10,110 bases of DNA from Candidatus Equibacterium intestinale (GCA_018064305.1 JAGHVP010000279.1:1-10110), one strand, 5' to 3'; shown: positions 1-7,036, numbered from the stretch's first letter. Translations and numbers: made by a program. Notes: generated from the sequence alone by a model not told the origin.

Positions 1-5
1 GAAAG

Positions 6-127
6 GGTGCCACCGCGAACAGAAAGCCGGGAAAACGTTCGCGGTCCCCGGCGGAAAGCGAGGTTAGAGCGTATAAACGGTGCCACCGCCAACAGAAAGC
101 AGCGAAAACGTTCGCGGTCCCCCTGCG
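6..127. repeat. two-copy GC-rich hairpin repeat, 73-bp period
   Basis: The stretch 6-54 recurs at 79-127 with few changes, giving a 73-bp period. Both copies begin GGTGCCACCGC and contain AAAACGTTCGCGGTCCCC. Copy 1 holds a perfect 9-bp inverted repeat, ACCGCGAAC (12-20) with GTTCGCGGT (37-45), around a 16-nt loop. In copy 2 (85-93 with 110-118) the same stem has one mismatch. The segment is clearly richer in GC than the AT-rich repeats that follow. No run of T follows the stems, so these are not typical intrinsic terminators. Whether the transcript folds or the DNA binds a protein is unknown. Confidence 0.6.
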
Positions 128-221
128 AATGCTGGATTGTGATGCAGCCGCCCTTTGGCGCCGGCAAAAGGAATCGGACGGCACTACAACGGTAACATCC
201 TCATATACAGAGCAAAACAAG

Positions 222-286
222 TCTGAAGGACAGCCACGGCAGAAATACGTGACTACGGCAGTTAGTGGTCATCAGCTCACGCAAAA
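222..286. repeat. degenerate outlying copy of the mnmG-tail repeat unit
   Basis: The 19 bases GTCATCAGCTCACGCAAAA at 268-286 are identical to 523-541 inside the better preserved array. The flank TCTGAAGGACAGCCACGGCAG (222-242) resembles the part of the unit at 499-515. The piece between them is rearranged. It is best read as an older, decayed copy of the same repeat, which shows that the array once reached further left. Confidence 0.45.
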
Positions 287-367
287 CTGTATAGAAAGCA
301 ATATCAGCACAGATTCACCTAAATGACGAGGAACCACATTGGTGATAGGCATCTGTTACCGGTCCAA

Positions 368-486
368 AACCAGATAGGCATGAAATATCAGCGCTACATG
401 ACCGAATTGGCAATGAGGAACATCTACACGGCAAAAAACGGATCGACAGCTACGTCAGCGATACGGCGACAGACACCATCTATCTG
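368..486. repeat. partial, diverged repeat unit with a small insertion
   Basis: Bases 383-402 match 554-573 with two mismatches in 20. The stretch CAGCTACGTCAGCGATAC at 447-464 is identical to 592-609 (offset 145). Between these blocks this copy carries roughly 20 extra bases (around 421-445) compared with the next unit. It is therefore the left, imperfect member of the direct-repeat array, not independent sequence. Confidence 0.5.
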
Positions 487-845
487 CCGAAATATACCGG
501 AAGAACAGCCACGGCAGCCGCAGTCATCAGCTCACGCAAAAAGCATGGAGATCAAATACCAGCGTTACATGACAGCAATTGCAACGAGGGTCAGCTACGT
601 CAGCGATACTGCGACAAGCATCAGCTATCCGCCGAAATATACCAGAGGAACAGCCCAGTAGCCGCAGTCATCAGATCACGTAATAAGTATAGACAGCAAT
701 TGCCAGCGTTACGTGACAGCAATTGCAACGAGGGACAGCTACGTCAGCGAAACTGCGACAGGCACCAGTTATATGCCGAAATATACCAGAGGAACAGCCC
801 AGCAGCGATACGGCGACAGATACCATCTATCTGCCGAAATATACC
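456..845. repeat. direct-repeat array containing copies of the mnmG 3' end
   Basis: A core of about 43 bp, starting CAGCGA and ending CCGAAATATACC, occurs four times in the same orientation: 456-498, 601-643, 745-787 and 803-845. The spacings are 145, 144 and 58 bp. The last unit is a shortened form lacking about 86 internal bases. Full units 487-631 and 632-775 are about 84% identical by hand alignment. The rightmost core overlaps the end of mnmG. Read on the minus strand, CCGAAATATACC is GGTATATTTCGG, encoding Val-Tyr-Phe-Gly. The three other copies also encode V-Y-F-G, then one residue (R, G or I), and then an in-frame stop codon. The array therefore looks like a tandem duplication of the mnmG tail plus its downstream DNA. 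The outermost cores (1 and 4) differ at only one of 43 bases, although they are farthest apart. Confidence 0.75.
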
Positions 846-2728
846 AGAAGGACTGCGATGTCGGCGGGGGAAACGCCGGAAATGCGCGATGCCTGGGCAA
901 GTGTGCGCGGCTTGTAGCGCTCAAGCTTGATGCGGCACTCCATACTGAGCGAAGTAACCTTCGAGGGATCGAAATTAGCGGGGAACTTGATGTTCTCCAG
1001 ACGTAAAATCTTGTCTGCAAGCCTCTTCTCCCTCTCGATGTACCCCTGATATTTAATCATAATCTCCACATCTTCAATGATTTCCGCACGCGCATAATCA
1101 TCAAAGCACTCATCGGCCACAAGTTCGGGCATTGTTCCACGTGGAACATTTGTAAACATTTGTGCAAGTTCCACAGAAGGTCTTGTGAGAAGTTCAGCTA
1201 TACGCTTGCGGTTTTCAATCGGAGTTGAACCAACCGACTTCAGGTAAGAATTTATATCAGAAGGTTTCACAGATGTAGAAGCAAGAGCGTCTTGATACCC
1301 ATGGATTGCATCGTACTTTGCCATGGTCCTATCAAGCCTTTCCTGGCTTATAAGGCCTAATTCATAGCCTTTTGGCGTAAGACGGCGGTCGGCATTATCC
1401 TGTCTGAGCAGTATTCTGTACTCGGCTCTTGATGTAAACATCCTGTAGGGTTCATCTACACCTTTGGTTATAAGGTCATCTATAAGTACACCTATATATG
1501 CTTCGTCACGCTTGAGGATGAACGGTTCTTTCTCTTTGATCTTAAGCACGGCATTGATACCGGCCATCAGTCCCTGAGCGGCAGCCTCTTCATATCCAGT
1601 AGTGCCGTTAACCTGCCCCGCAAGGAACAGATTCTCCACTACACGCGACTCAAGCGTTGGTTTCAGCTGAACTGGATCGAAATAATCATATTCCACTGCA
1701 TACGCGGGCCTGAATATCTTGATGTTCTCGAAACCCTTGATCTTATGCAGCGCCTCAAGTTGAGTATCAGTGGGAAGCGATGAAGAAAAGCCCTGCAGAT
1801 AGTATTCACAGGTCTTCCACCCTTCCGGCTCAAGGAACAGCTGATGCGAGTCCTTGTCGGCAAAAGTCATCAGTTTCTGCTCTATTGAAGGGCAATAGCG
1901 CGGCCCGATGCCCGTAATGGTACCATTGAAGAGAGGTGACTGGTCGAAAGAACCCCTGAGGATATCGTGGACTTCCTGATTTGTATGGACAATATAGCAC
2001 ACCTTCTGCCCCACCCCTTCCTTCTGGATTGCCGACGGCTCGGCTCCGAAAGAGAATTTTGCGGGAAACTCGTCACCCTCCTGAACCATCAGTTTGTCCA
2101 GGTCGAGAGAGCGGACGTCGATTCGAGGCGGAGTGCCGGTCTTCATTCTGCCGACAGTGACGCCTTCGCTTTTTAGCTGGTCGGCCAGACAGTAGCTTGC
2201 AAGCTCCCCTATCCTGCCACCCTGCGAAGTCTCCCTTCCAATGAAAAGTTTGCCGTTGAGGAAGGTTCCGGCGGTGATGATAACCGTTTTTGCCTTGAAT
2301 TCCGTGCCCATCAGGGTTGTGACGCCGCAAATTTTGGATTCTCGGAGGGTTAACGAAGCTACAACATCCTGCCAAATGTCTAAGTTACAGCAACTTTCAA
2401 GGATTTCTCGCCAGTACAGAGTGTAGAGTGTTTTATCGCACTGAGCGCGGGGGCTCCACATGGCAGGACCTTTCGATTTATTGAGCATCCTGAACTGGAT
2501 GGTAGAGCGGTCCGTAACAATGCCGGAATATCCTCCAAGAGCATCTATCTCTTTGACAATCTGCCCCTTAGCAATTCCACCGATAGCCGGGTTGCAAGAC
2601 ATCTGCGCAATGTTGCGCATGTCCATCGTGATCAGAAGAGTGCGTGCGCCCATGTTGGAAGCAGCCGCAGCAGCCTCGCAACCGGCATGTCCGGCACCTA
2701 CAACTATGACATCATAATTGAATTCCAT
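827..2728 (-). CDS. mnmG: MnmG (GidA), tRNA uridine-34 5-carboxymethylaminomethyl modification enzyme
   Basis: This FAD enzyme works with the GTPase MnmE in the cytoplasm to add the carboxymethylaminomethyl group to wobble uridine of certain tRNAs. The 633-residue length is normal for the family. The dinucleotide-binding motif GAGHAGCEAA is at residues 11-20. SCNPAIGG (44-51, Cys45), GRETSQGGRIGE (164-175) and GPRYCPSIEQK (275-285) follow, and Cys279 aligns with the catalytic cysteine of the family. The C-terminal helical region ends RISGVSPADIAVLLVYFGR. The start chosen gives the usual MxFxYDVIVVGAG opening and overlaps the 3' end of ybeY by 25 bp, so the two genes are probably co-transcribed with coupled translation. 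The gene is intact. Its terminal codons are the apparent source of the duplicated tails found at 456-787. Identification is secure. Confidence 0.97.
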   Translation of the reverse strand: MEFNYDVIVVGAGHAGCEAAAAASNMGARTLLITMDMRNIAQMSCNPAIGGIAKGQIVKEIDALGGYSGIVTDRSTIQFRMLNKSKGPAMWSPRAQCDKTLYTLYWREILESCCNLDIWQDVVASLTLRESKICGVTTLMGTEFKAKTVIITAGTFLNGKLFIGRETSQGGRIGELASYCLADQLKSEGVTVGRMKTGTPPRIDVRSLDLDKLMVQEGDEFPAKFSFGAEPSAIQKEGVGQKVCYIVHTNQEVHDILRGSFDQSPLFNGTITGIGPRYCPSIEQKLMTFADKDSHQLFLEPEGWKTCEYYLQGFSSSLPTDTQLEALHKIKGFENIKIFRPAYAVEYDYFDPVQLKPTLESRVVENLFLAGQVNGTTGYEEAAAQGLMAGINAVLKIKEKEPFILKRDEAYIGVLIDDLITKGVDEPYRMFTSRAEYRILLRQDNADRRLTPKGYELGLISQERLDRTMAKYDAIHGYQDALASTSVKPSDINSYLKSVGSTPIENRKRIAELLTRPSVELAQMFTNVPRGTMPELVADECFDDYARAEIIEDVEIMIKYQGYIEREKRLADKILRLENIKFPANFDPSKVTSLSMECRIKLERYKPRTLAQASRISGVSPADIAVLLVYFGR

Positions 2729-3141
2729 TTTTCAAGAGCTTTGTTTTCCTGGTTCCTCATTTCAGCCTGCTGTTCGGGATCGAGGTCGTCGAATCCAATC
2801 AGGTGAAGAAGTCCGTGCGCCACCACCCTCATGATCTCACGGTCGAAACCTTCGCCGTATTCCACACCATTGGCGCGGACAGTGTCGACACTGATGAAAA
2901 TATCTCCGTCTATGACAGTACCTCCCTCCTCTTCCCTGTTGTCGAAAGTGATGATATCGGTGTAATAGTCGTGTCCGAGATACTGCTTGTTTATCTCCAG
3001 CAGGTAATCATCGCTGCAGAAGATATAGTTCAGGTCTCCTATCCTGAATCCACCCTCAGCCGCAAGGCCTCTTAACCATTTTTTAATCAAATTTTTGTGT
3101 TTGATATCGAAATCGGTACTCTCTCTGAAAAAAGATATCAT
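2704..3141 (-). CDS. ybeY: YbeY, endoribonuclease / rRNA maturation factor
   Basis: YbeY is a small metalloprotein needed for 16S rRNA 3'-end maturation and ribosome quality control. The 145-residue length fits the short Bacteroidota form. Characteristic blocks are LNYIFCSDDYLLEIN (37-51), HDYYTDIITFD (57-67) and the metal site HGLLHLIGFDD (109-119). His109 and His113 are present, but the third ligand of the usual HxxxHxxxxxH motif is Asp119. As far as I recall, this replacement is general in Bacteroidota and so not a sign of decay. The gene is first in the ybeY-mnmG pair, and the 25-bp overlap implies a shared transcript. It diverges from mdh across a 118-bp gap. I found no convincing promoter octamer with a partner element for it in that gap. 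Confidence 0.95.
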   Translation of the reverse strand: MISFFRESTDFDIKHKNLIKKWLRGLAAEGGFRIGDLNYIFCSDDYLLEINKQYLGHDYYTDIITFDNREEEGGTVIDGDIFISVDTVRANGVEYGEGFDREIMRVVAHGLLHLIGFDDLDPEQQAEMRNQENKALEKWNSIMMS

Positions 3142-3207
3142 AAATAAAGATATTTAGTTCAAATAATTGCTAAATTCGCGGTTTGAACAGGCAGTGTGCC
3201 CAAACAC

Positions 3208-3243
3208 ATGGCAAAAGTATCAAAAATTATAAAATCATTCTAA
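3208..3243 (+). other. 11-codon upstream open frame copying the mdh start
   Basis: The 14 bases ACATGGCAAAAGTA at 3206-3219 are repeated exactly at 3258-3271, where they form the start of mdh. The upstream copy opens a short frame, MAKVSKIIKSF, ending in TAA at 3241-3243, 16 bases before the true mdh start. Between the two copies, AAAATCATTC also occurs twice (3231-3240 and 3243-3252). This could be a leader peptide, or only a small duplication of the start region. The sequence does not show which. Confidence 0.3.
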
Positions 3244-3259
3244 AAATCATTCATTTAAC

Positions 3260-4204
3260 ATGGCAAAAGTAACAGTTATCGGCGCCGGCAACGTAGGCGC
3301 AACAGTTGCAAACGCAGTCGCTCACACCGGATGTGTTTCTGATCTCGTACTCATCGACATCAAAGAAGGTCTTTCTGAAGGCAAGGCTATCGATATGATG
3401 CAGACAGCAAAACTTTATGGTTTTGACTGCCGTATCAAAGGTGTTACCAATGACTATGCAGCTACTGCAGACTCTGACGTCATCGTTGTCACTTCAGGTA
3501 TCCCCCGCAAACCCGGTATGACCCGTGAGGAGCTCATCGGCGTTAACGCAGGTATTGTGAACACAGTGGTTAAAAATGCCTCAGCATACTCTCCCAACGC
3601 GATTTTCATCATCATCGCCAACCCTATGGACACTATGACATACCTCACATACAAGACCAGCGGCAAACCCAAGAACCAGGTTCTCGGTATGGGCGGACAG
3701 CTTGACAGCAGCCGTTTCACATACTACATCAGCCAGGCTCTCAACGCAGCTCCCAGCGATGTTGAAGGTATCGTTATCGGCGGTCACGGTGACACAACCA
3801 TGATCCCCCTCATCAGCAAGGCCACTTACAAATGCGCACCTGTAGAGAAACTCGTGAGCAAGGAAGTTGCAGACAAGATCGTTGCCGACACAATGGTAGG
3901 CGGTGCAACCCTCACCAAGCTCCTCGGCACATCTGCATGGTATGCTCCCGGCGCAGCTGCAGCTACAATGGTTAAATCTATCATCCTCGACCAGAAGAAG
4001 GTATTCCCCTGCTGCGTAGCACTGGAAGGCGAATATGGCAAGAATGACATCTGCATCGGCGTTCCCGCAGTAATCGGCAAGAACGGTGTGGAGAAAGTTG
4101 TTGAACTCGAGCTCACAGCTGCTGAGAAAGAGGCATTCGACAAGAGCGCAGAGGCTGTTAACAAGACCAACAGCGTGCTCAAGGAAATGGGCCTCGTAAA
4201 ATAA
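3260..4204 (+). CDS. mdh: malate dehydrogenase, lactate-dehydrogenase-like type
   Basis: This NAD-dependent enzyme interconverts oxaloacetate and malate. In anaerobic Bacteroidales it feeds the reductive route to fumarate and succinate. At 314 residues the length is typical. The Rossmann motif VIGAGNVGA spans residues 6-14, and Asp33 at the end of the second beta strand indicates preference for NAD over NADP. SGIPRKPGMTR (79-89) carries Arg83 and Arg89; the Arg at the selectivity position marks malate rather than lactate dehydrogenase. NPMD (121-124), Asp149 with Arg152, and GGHGD with His176 supply the catalytic and substrate-binding residues. Codons favour C- and A-ending forms, as expected for strong expression. 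The downstream gene has its own promoter, so mdh is probably monocistronic, although I see no clear hairpin terminator after it. The frdAB genes of the same pathway lie about 3 kb downstream. Confidence 0.96.
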   Translation: MAKVTVIGAGNVGATVANAVAHTGCVSDLVLIDIKEGLSEGKAIDMMQTAKLYGFDCRIKGVTNDYAATADSDVIVVTSGIPRKPGMTREELIGVNAGIVNTVVKNASAYSPNAIFIIIANPMDTMTYLTYKTSGKPKNQVLGMGGQLDSSRFTYYISQALNAAPSDVEGIVIGGHGDTTMIPLISKATYKCAPVEKLVSKEVADKIVADTMVGGATLTKLLGTSAWYAPGAAAATMVKSIILDQKKVFPCCVALEGEYGKNDICIGVPAVIGKNGVEKVVELELTAAEKEAFDKSAEAVNKTNSVLKEMGLVK

Positions 4205-4205
4205 A

Positions 4206-4214
4206 TTATCAACA
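4206..4214 (+). promoter_or_regulatory. isolated DnaA-box-like 9-mer
   Basis: TTATCAACA stands one base after the mdh stop codon. It is identical to the 9-mer clustered at 9948-10096 and one base from the classical DnaA box TTATCCACA. A lone copy in an AT-rich gap may be chance, and I record it only because of the cluster. Confidence 0.2.
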
Positions 4215-4218
4215 TTTT

Positions 4219-4249
4219 TTTGACAAATAAAATATTGTTGCTAATTTTG
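4219..4249 (+). promoter_or_regulatory. Bacteroidota housekeeping-sigma promoter for the TonB-domain gene
   Basis: TTTG at 4219-4222 and TAATTTTG at 4242-4249 match the Bacteroidota primary-sigma elements (-33 TTTG and -7 TAnnTTTG) exactly, with a 19-base spacer. Transcription would start near 4256, giving a leader of about 35 bases before the ATG at 4292. Confidence 0.7.
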
Positions 4250-4291
4250 GCAGTTGACATATAAACTGCGAATATATTAGAATATCACAAT

Positions 4292-4981
4292 ATGGAAGTT
4301 AAGAAATCACCCCAAGCCGACCTTTCAAAGAACGTGACTCTCTACAGAGAAATCGGTCTTATCGTGGCACTTGCCGCATGTCTGGTAGCTTTTGAATGGA
4401 AAACAAAAGAGATTAAGAGGACTGAACTTGCTGAAACTGAGGTAATTGCAGCCGAGGAAGAAATCATCCCCATCACTGAGGAGGAAAAGGTTGCAAAACC
4501 CAACATGCCTACTATCCCTATCCTTTCAGACGCTATCGATATCGTGGACGATGATGTCAAAGTCGACGAAGAGATGTTCTCTTTCGAAGACAGCGAGGAC
4601 CTCGGCGTAGATATGAACGACTACGGTTATGAGGTTGGTGAGGAATCCGTTGAAGAGGAAGCCATTCCTTTCGCATTGGTAGAGCAGAAGCCTATGTTCC
4701 AGGGCGGCGATGCAAATGCGTTCAGCAAGTGGGTGAACACTCACCTCGATTATCCCGAGCTTGCAAAGGAAAACGGTATCCAGGGCCGTGTTACACTGCA
4801 GTTTACAGTGAATACAGACGGTTCAGTAAGCGGTGTGAAAGTTCTTCGTGGTGTGGACCCTTCACTTGACAAAGAGGCCGTACGAGTTGTATCCCAGTCA
4901 CCTAAATGGACTCCGGGCAAACAACGTGACCGTCCGGTAAAGGTTACCTACACATTCCCCGTGATATTCCAGTTGAAATAA
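4292..4981 (+). CDS. TonB-family protein (TonB C-terminal domain, single membrane anchor)
   Basis: TonB proteins pass proton-motive-force energy from the inner membrane to outer-membrane receptors. The 229-residue product has a short cytoplasmic N-terminus, one membrane segment at about residues 21-36 (IGLIVALAACLVAFEW), a long periplasmic linker (about 37-125) and a TonB C-terminal domain (about 145-229). That domain includes YPELAKENGIQGRVTLQFTV, the DGSVS turn and SPKWTPGKQRDRPVKVTYTFPV. The opening MEVKKSPQADL is typical of Bacteroidales energy transducers. The linker is very rich in Glu and Asp, unlike the Pro/Lys-rich linker of E. coli TonB. No ExbB/ExbD or receptor gene is nearby. The gene stands alone between its own promoter (4219-4249) and terminator (5002-5034). 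The family is certain; the partner receptors are unknown. Confidence 0.9.
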   Translation: MEVKKSPQADLSKNVTLYREIGLIVALAACLVAFEWKTKEIKRTELAETEVIAAEEEIIPITEEEKVAKPNMPTIPILSDAIDIVDDDVKVDEEMFSFEDSEDLGVDMNDYGYEVGEESVEEEAIPFALVEQKPMFQGGDANAFSKWVNTHLDYPELAKENGIQGRVTLQFTVNTDGSVSGVKVLRGVDPSLDKEAVRVVSQSPKWTPGKQRDRPVKVTYTFPVIFQLK

Positions 4982-5001
4982 TAATTTGTCAAGAATATTT
5001 G

Positions 5002-5034
5002 AAAAGGTGGCCACAAAAAATGACCACCTTTTTT
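5002..5034 (+). terminator. intrinsic terminator after the TonB-domain gene
   Basis: GGTGGCCA (5006-5013) pairs with TGACCACC (5021-5028) apart from one C-A mismatch. The flanking AAAA and TTTT extend the stem, the loop is CAAAAAA and a T run follows. The hairpin ends 23 bases before the hflX start, so hflX depends either on read-through or on a promoter that overlaps this hairpin. Confidence 0.85.
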
Positions 5035-5057
5035 ATCTGAAAAAGAAACCGTTCTGA

Positions 5058-6245
5058 ATGTACGATACCCAGGAAATAAAGATTGAAACGGCTGTGATTG
5101 CCACTGCAGTCAGTGACAAGGACAAGATCAGAGAGGCCGAGGAATACCTCGACGAGCTTGCATTCCTTGCCGAAACTGCAAGTATCAAGGTTGTGAAGCG
5201 TTTCACGCAGCGCCTTGACCATCCCATTGCAGGCACATATTTCGGCACCGGAAAACTGGCTGAGATAAAGGCATACATAGAGGAGAACTGCATCGACTAC
5301 ATCATCTTCGACGACGAGCTCTCCCCCACCCAGATGCGCAACATAGAGAAGGAGCTGCACTGCAGTGTGGTTGACCGTACGGGTCTTATTCTGGATATTT
5401 TTGCCGACAGAGCCCAGACTGCATACGCAAAGACTCAGGTGGAACTAGCTCAGTATCAATATCTTCTCCCCCGCCTCACCGGCATGTGGACACACCTTGA
5501 AAGGCAGCGCGGAGGTATCGGAGTGAGAGGTCCCGGAGAAAGCCAGCTTGAAACCGACCGCCGTATCGTGCTGGACCGCATTTCAGCCTTGAAGGAGCAG
5601 CTCAAGAAGATAGACCGCCAGATGGCGTCACAGCGCTCCAACAGAGGCAAGCTGGTGCGCATCTCGCTGGTAGGCTATACCAATGTGGGCAAGAGCACCA
5701 TCATGAACCTCCTGAGCAAGAGCGATGTATTTGCAGAGAACAAGCTGTTTGCAACCCTCGACACCACGGTGCGCAAGGTTGTGCTTGAGAATGTGCCTTT
5801 CCTGCTTAGCGACACCGTCGGATTTATCCGCAAGCTTCCCACCCAGCTTATCGAAGCTTTCAAAAGCACTTTGGACGAGGTGCGTGAGGCTGACATCCTG
5901 ATGCATGTGGTGGACATTTCGCACCCCAACTTCGAGGACCAGATTGCCGTGGTGAACCGCACACTGGCGGAAATCGGTGCCAAAGACAAGCCTGTATTCC
6001 TGGTATTCAACAAGATAGATGCTTACAAATACGAGGAATACGACGAATTCTCGCTGCAGGAGAAGACCAGCCGCAACTATTCTCTCCAGGAGATAAAGAA
6101 CAGCTGGATGGCAAAGGAACACAACCCCTGCATCTTCATAAGCGCGAAAGACAGGGTAGGGATAGACAAACTGCGCAACGACCTCTACAAGATGGTTGCA
6201 GAGATCCACGCAGGAAAATATCCTTTCAACAATTTCCTCTGGTAA
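5058..6245 (+). CDS. hflX: HflX, ribosome-associated GTPase
   Basis: HflX binds the large ribosomal subunit and splits stalled or stressed 70S ribosomes. The 395-residue protein has the N-terminal HflX domain (GTYFGTGKLAEI at 59-70, DDELSPTQMRNIE at 85-97). Next come a helical linker with the signature RGGIGVRGPGESQLETDRR (151-169) and the GTPase domain. Its G1 loop is GYTNVGKST (206-214), Thr236/Thr237 lie in the switch I region, G3 is DTVG (252-255), G4 is NKID (318-321) and G5 is SAK (362-364). All nucleotide-binding motifs are intact. The C-terminus stops soon after the GTPase fold, like shorter members of the family. The start lies just after the upstream terminator. The end is 2 bp from the convergent hydrolase gene, with no terminator hairpin visible between them. 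Confidence 0.96.
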   Translation: MYDTQEIKIETAVIATAVSDKDKIREAEEYLDELAFLAETASIKVVKRFTQRLDHPIAGTYFGTGKLAEIKAYIEENCIDYIIFDDELSPTQMRNIEKELHCSVVDRTGLILDIFADRAQTAYAKTQVELAQYQYLLPRLTGMWTHLERQRGGIGVRGPGESQLETDRRIVLDRISALKEQLKKIDRQMASQRSNRGKLVRISLVGYTNVGKSTIMNLLSKSDVFAENKLFATLDTTVRKVVLENVPFLLSDTVGFIRKLPTQLIEAFKSTLDEVREADILMHVVDISHPNFEDQIAVVNRTLAEIGAKDKPVFLVFNKIDAYKYEEYDEFSLQEKTSRNYSLQEIKNSWMAKEHNPCIFISAKDRVGIDKLRNDLYKMVAEIHAGKYPFNNFLW

Positions 6246-6247
6246 GA

Positions 6248-7036
6248 CTAACCTACAAATTCCCGGATAAGCTCCAGACATTTGTCGGGGCACTCGAGGA
6301 ACGCGTTGTGACCGCATTCCTGCAGTGTCACCATCTGGATGTTCTTGAACTGCTCCAGCATGCGCAGCTGCATTTCTGAGGGCATGAATCCGTCGCTGTC
6401 ACCGCAGACCACAAGGGTAGGGGTGGAGGTGGACTCCAGCCAGCTGCTCATATCGCTGCGCTTTGTTAAACCCTTGATAGATGCAATGATGCCCGAGGGG
6501 TCGTGTGTCTCGCACAGCTCCACAACCTCCCTTATCTTGCTGTCGAGCCTGCGGAGGTTGTTGGGATGGAACATCTTGGGAATGGAGATGTCTGCAAGGG
6601 CCAGCAGACGTCCCGAATTGATGATATTGATTTCTCTTTCCCTTACAGGTGCGAAATCTTCTGATTCCGGATATGGATGGGAGTTCAAAAGCACCAGCTT
6701 TTCAAATGTCTCAGGAAAGAGTTCGCAGCATTTCAGTGCCACATAGCCGCCGAGAGAGTGCCCCACAACTGTGGCTTTCTTCACTTCGCAGAGGTCTAGG
6801 GCAGCCTTTGCAACCGTAGCCATAAGCTCGATTGTGTTGACCGGGGCCGAGCAGGAGAGTCCGTGTCCGGGAAGGTCTATTGCAATTACCCTGTAATCGC
6901 GTTTCAAGGCATCATAGAGGTCATTCCAGATGTACATGGTCTCCATGTATCCGTGAAGCAGAAGAACCGCTTTTCCGCCCTTCTTTGAATCCTGTATGTG
7001 AACTGCCAGATTGGCTGCTGTTGCAAAAAATTCCAT
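6248..7036 (-). CDS. alpha/beta-fold hydrolase
   Basis: This is a cytoplasmic alpha/beta hydrolase of 262 residues with no signal peptide. Visible motifs are the oxyanion-hole LLLHGY (25-30), DLPGHGLS (54-61) and the nucleophile elbow VGHSLGG (91-97) with Ser94. The probable catalytic acid is Asp215 in CGDSDGFMP (211-219), and His243 lies in ECGHNAF (240-246). A full Ser-Asp-His triad is therefore present. The cap region lies at about residues 120-195. The substrate cannot be deduced; relatives include esterases, C-C bond hydrolases and haloperoxidase-like enzymes. It is transcribed alone, divergent from frdA and convergent with hflX, so the context gives no functional hint. It could be called a BioH- or MhpC-like protein, but nothing specific supports either name. 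Confidence 0.9.
   Translation of the reverse strand: MEFFATAANLAVHIQDSKKGGKAVLLLHGYMETMYIWNDLYDALKRDYRVIAIDLPGHGLSCSAPVNTIELMATVAKAALDLCEVKKATVVGHSLGGYVALKCCELFPETFEKLVLLNSHPYPESEDFAPVREREINIINSGRLLALADISIPKMFHPNNLRRLDSKIREVVELCETHDPSGIIASIKGLTKRSDMSSWLESTSTPTLVVCGDSDGFMPSEMQLRMLEQFKNIQMVTLQECGHNAFLECPDKCLELIREFVG

Larger units (their letters stand above)
1..826. other. gene-free, repeat-built stretch downstream of mnmG
   Basis: No convincing gene lies here. The plus-strand open frames at 7-195, 323-661 and 713-1006 have low-complexity Thr/Ala/Tyr/Arg-rich translations without recognisable domains, and their periodicity simply mirrors the underlying DNA repeats. The minus strand has no long frame before the mnmG stop codon at 827. 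Three repeat layers fill the stretch: a GC-rich hairpin repeat (6-127), degenerate copies (222-486) and a better preserved direct-repeat array (456-845). I see no tRNA-like cloverleaf, no transposase remnant and no CRISPR-like regular short repeat. The left boundary is outside the window, so the hairpin repeat may continue further. Confidence 0.7.

Noticed and set aside
1..826. The repeats as a CRISPR array.
   Set aside because: Units of about 145 bp with diverged interiors and no short constant repeat with unique spacers; no cas gene is present.
323..1006. Plus-strand open frames at 323-661 and 713-1006 with repetitive translations (SYVSDTAT-like, PKYTRGTAQ).
   Set aside because: The protein periodicity follows the DNA repeat, the frames are broken between units and the second runs into mnmG antisense; there are no domains and no plausible start context.
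2803..3075. 90-codon frame antisense to ybeY.
   Set aside because: It lies wholly within ybeY, whose motifs are clear; nothing suggests a second gene.
6236..6256. A bidirectional terminator between hflX and the convergent hydrolase gene.
   Set aside because: Only a 3-bp GGT/ACC pairing is possible across the 2-bp gap and no T run follows, so a terminator cannot be supported.
5628..6317. 229-codon open frame antisense to hflX.
   Set aside because: It overlaps the whole GTPase domain of a secure gene and has no recognisable domain; it is a shadow of hflX codon use.
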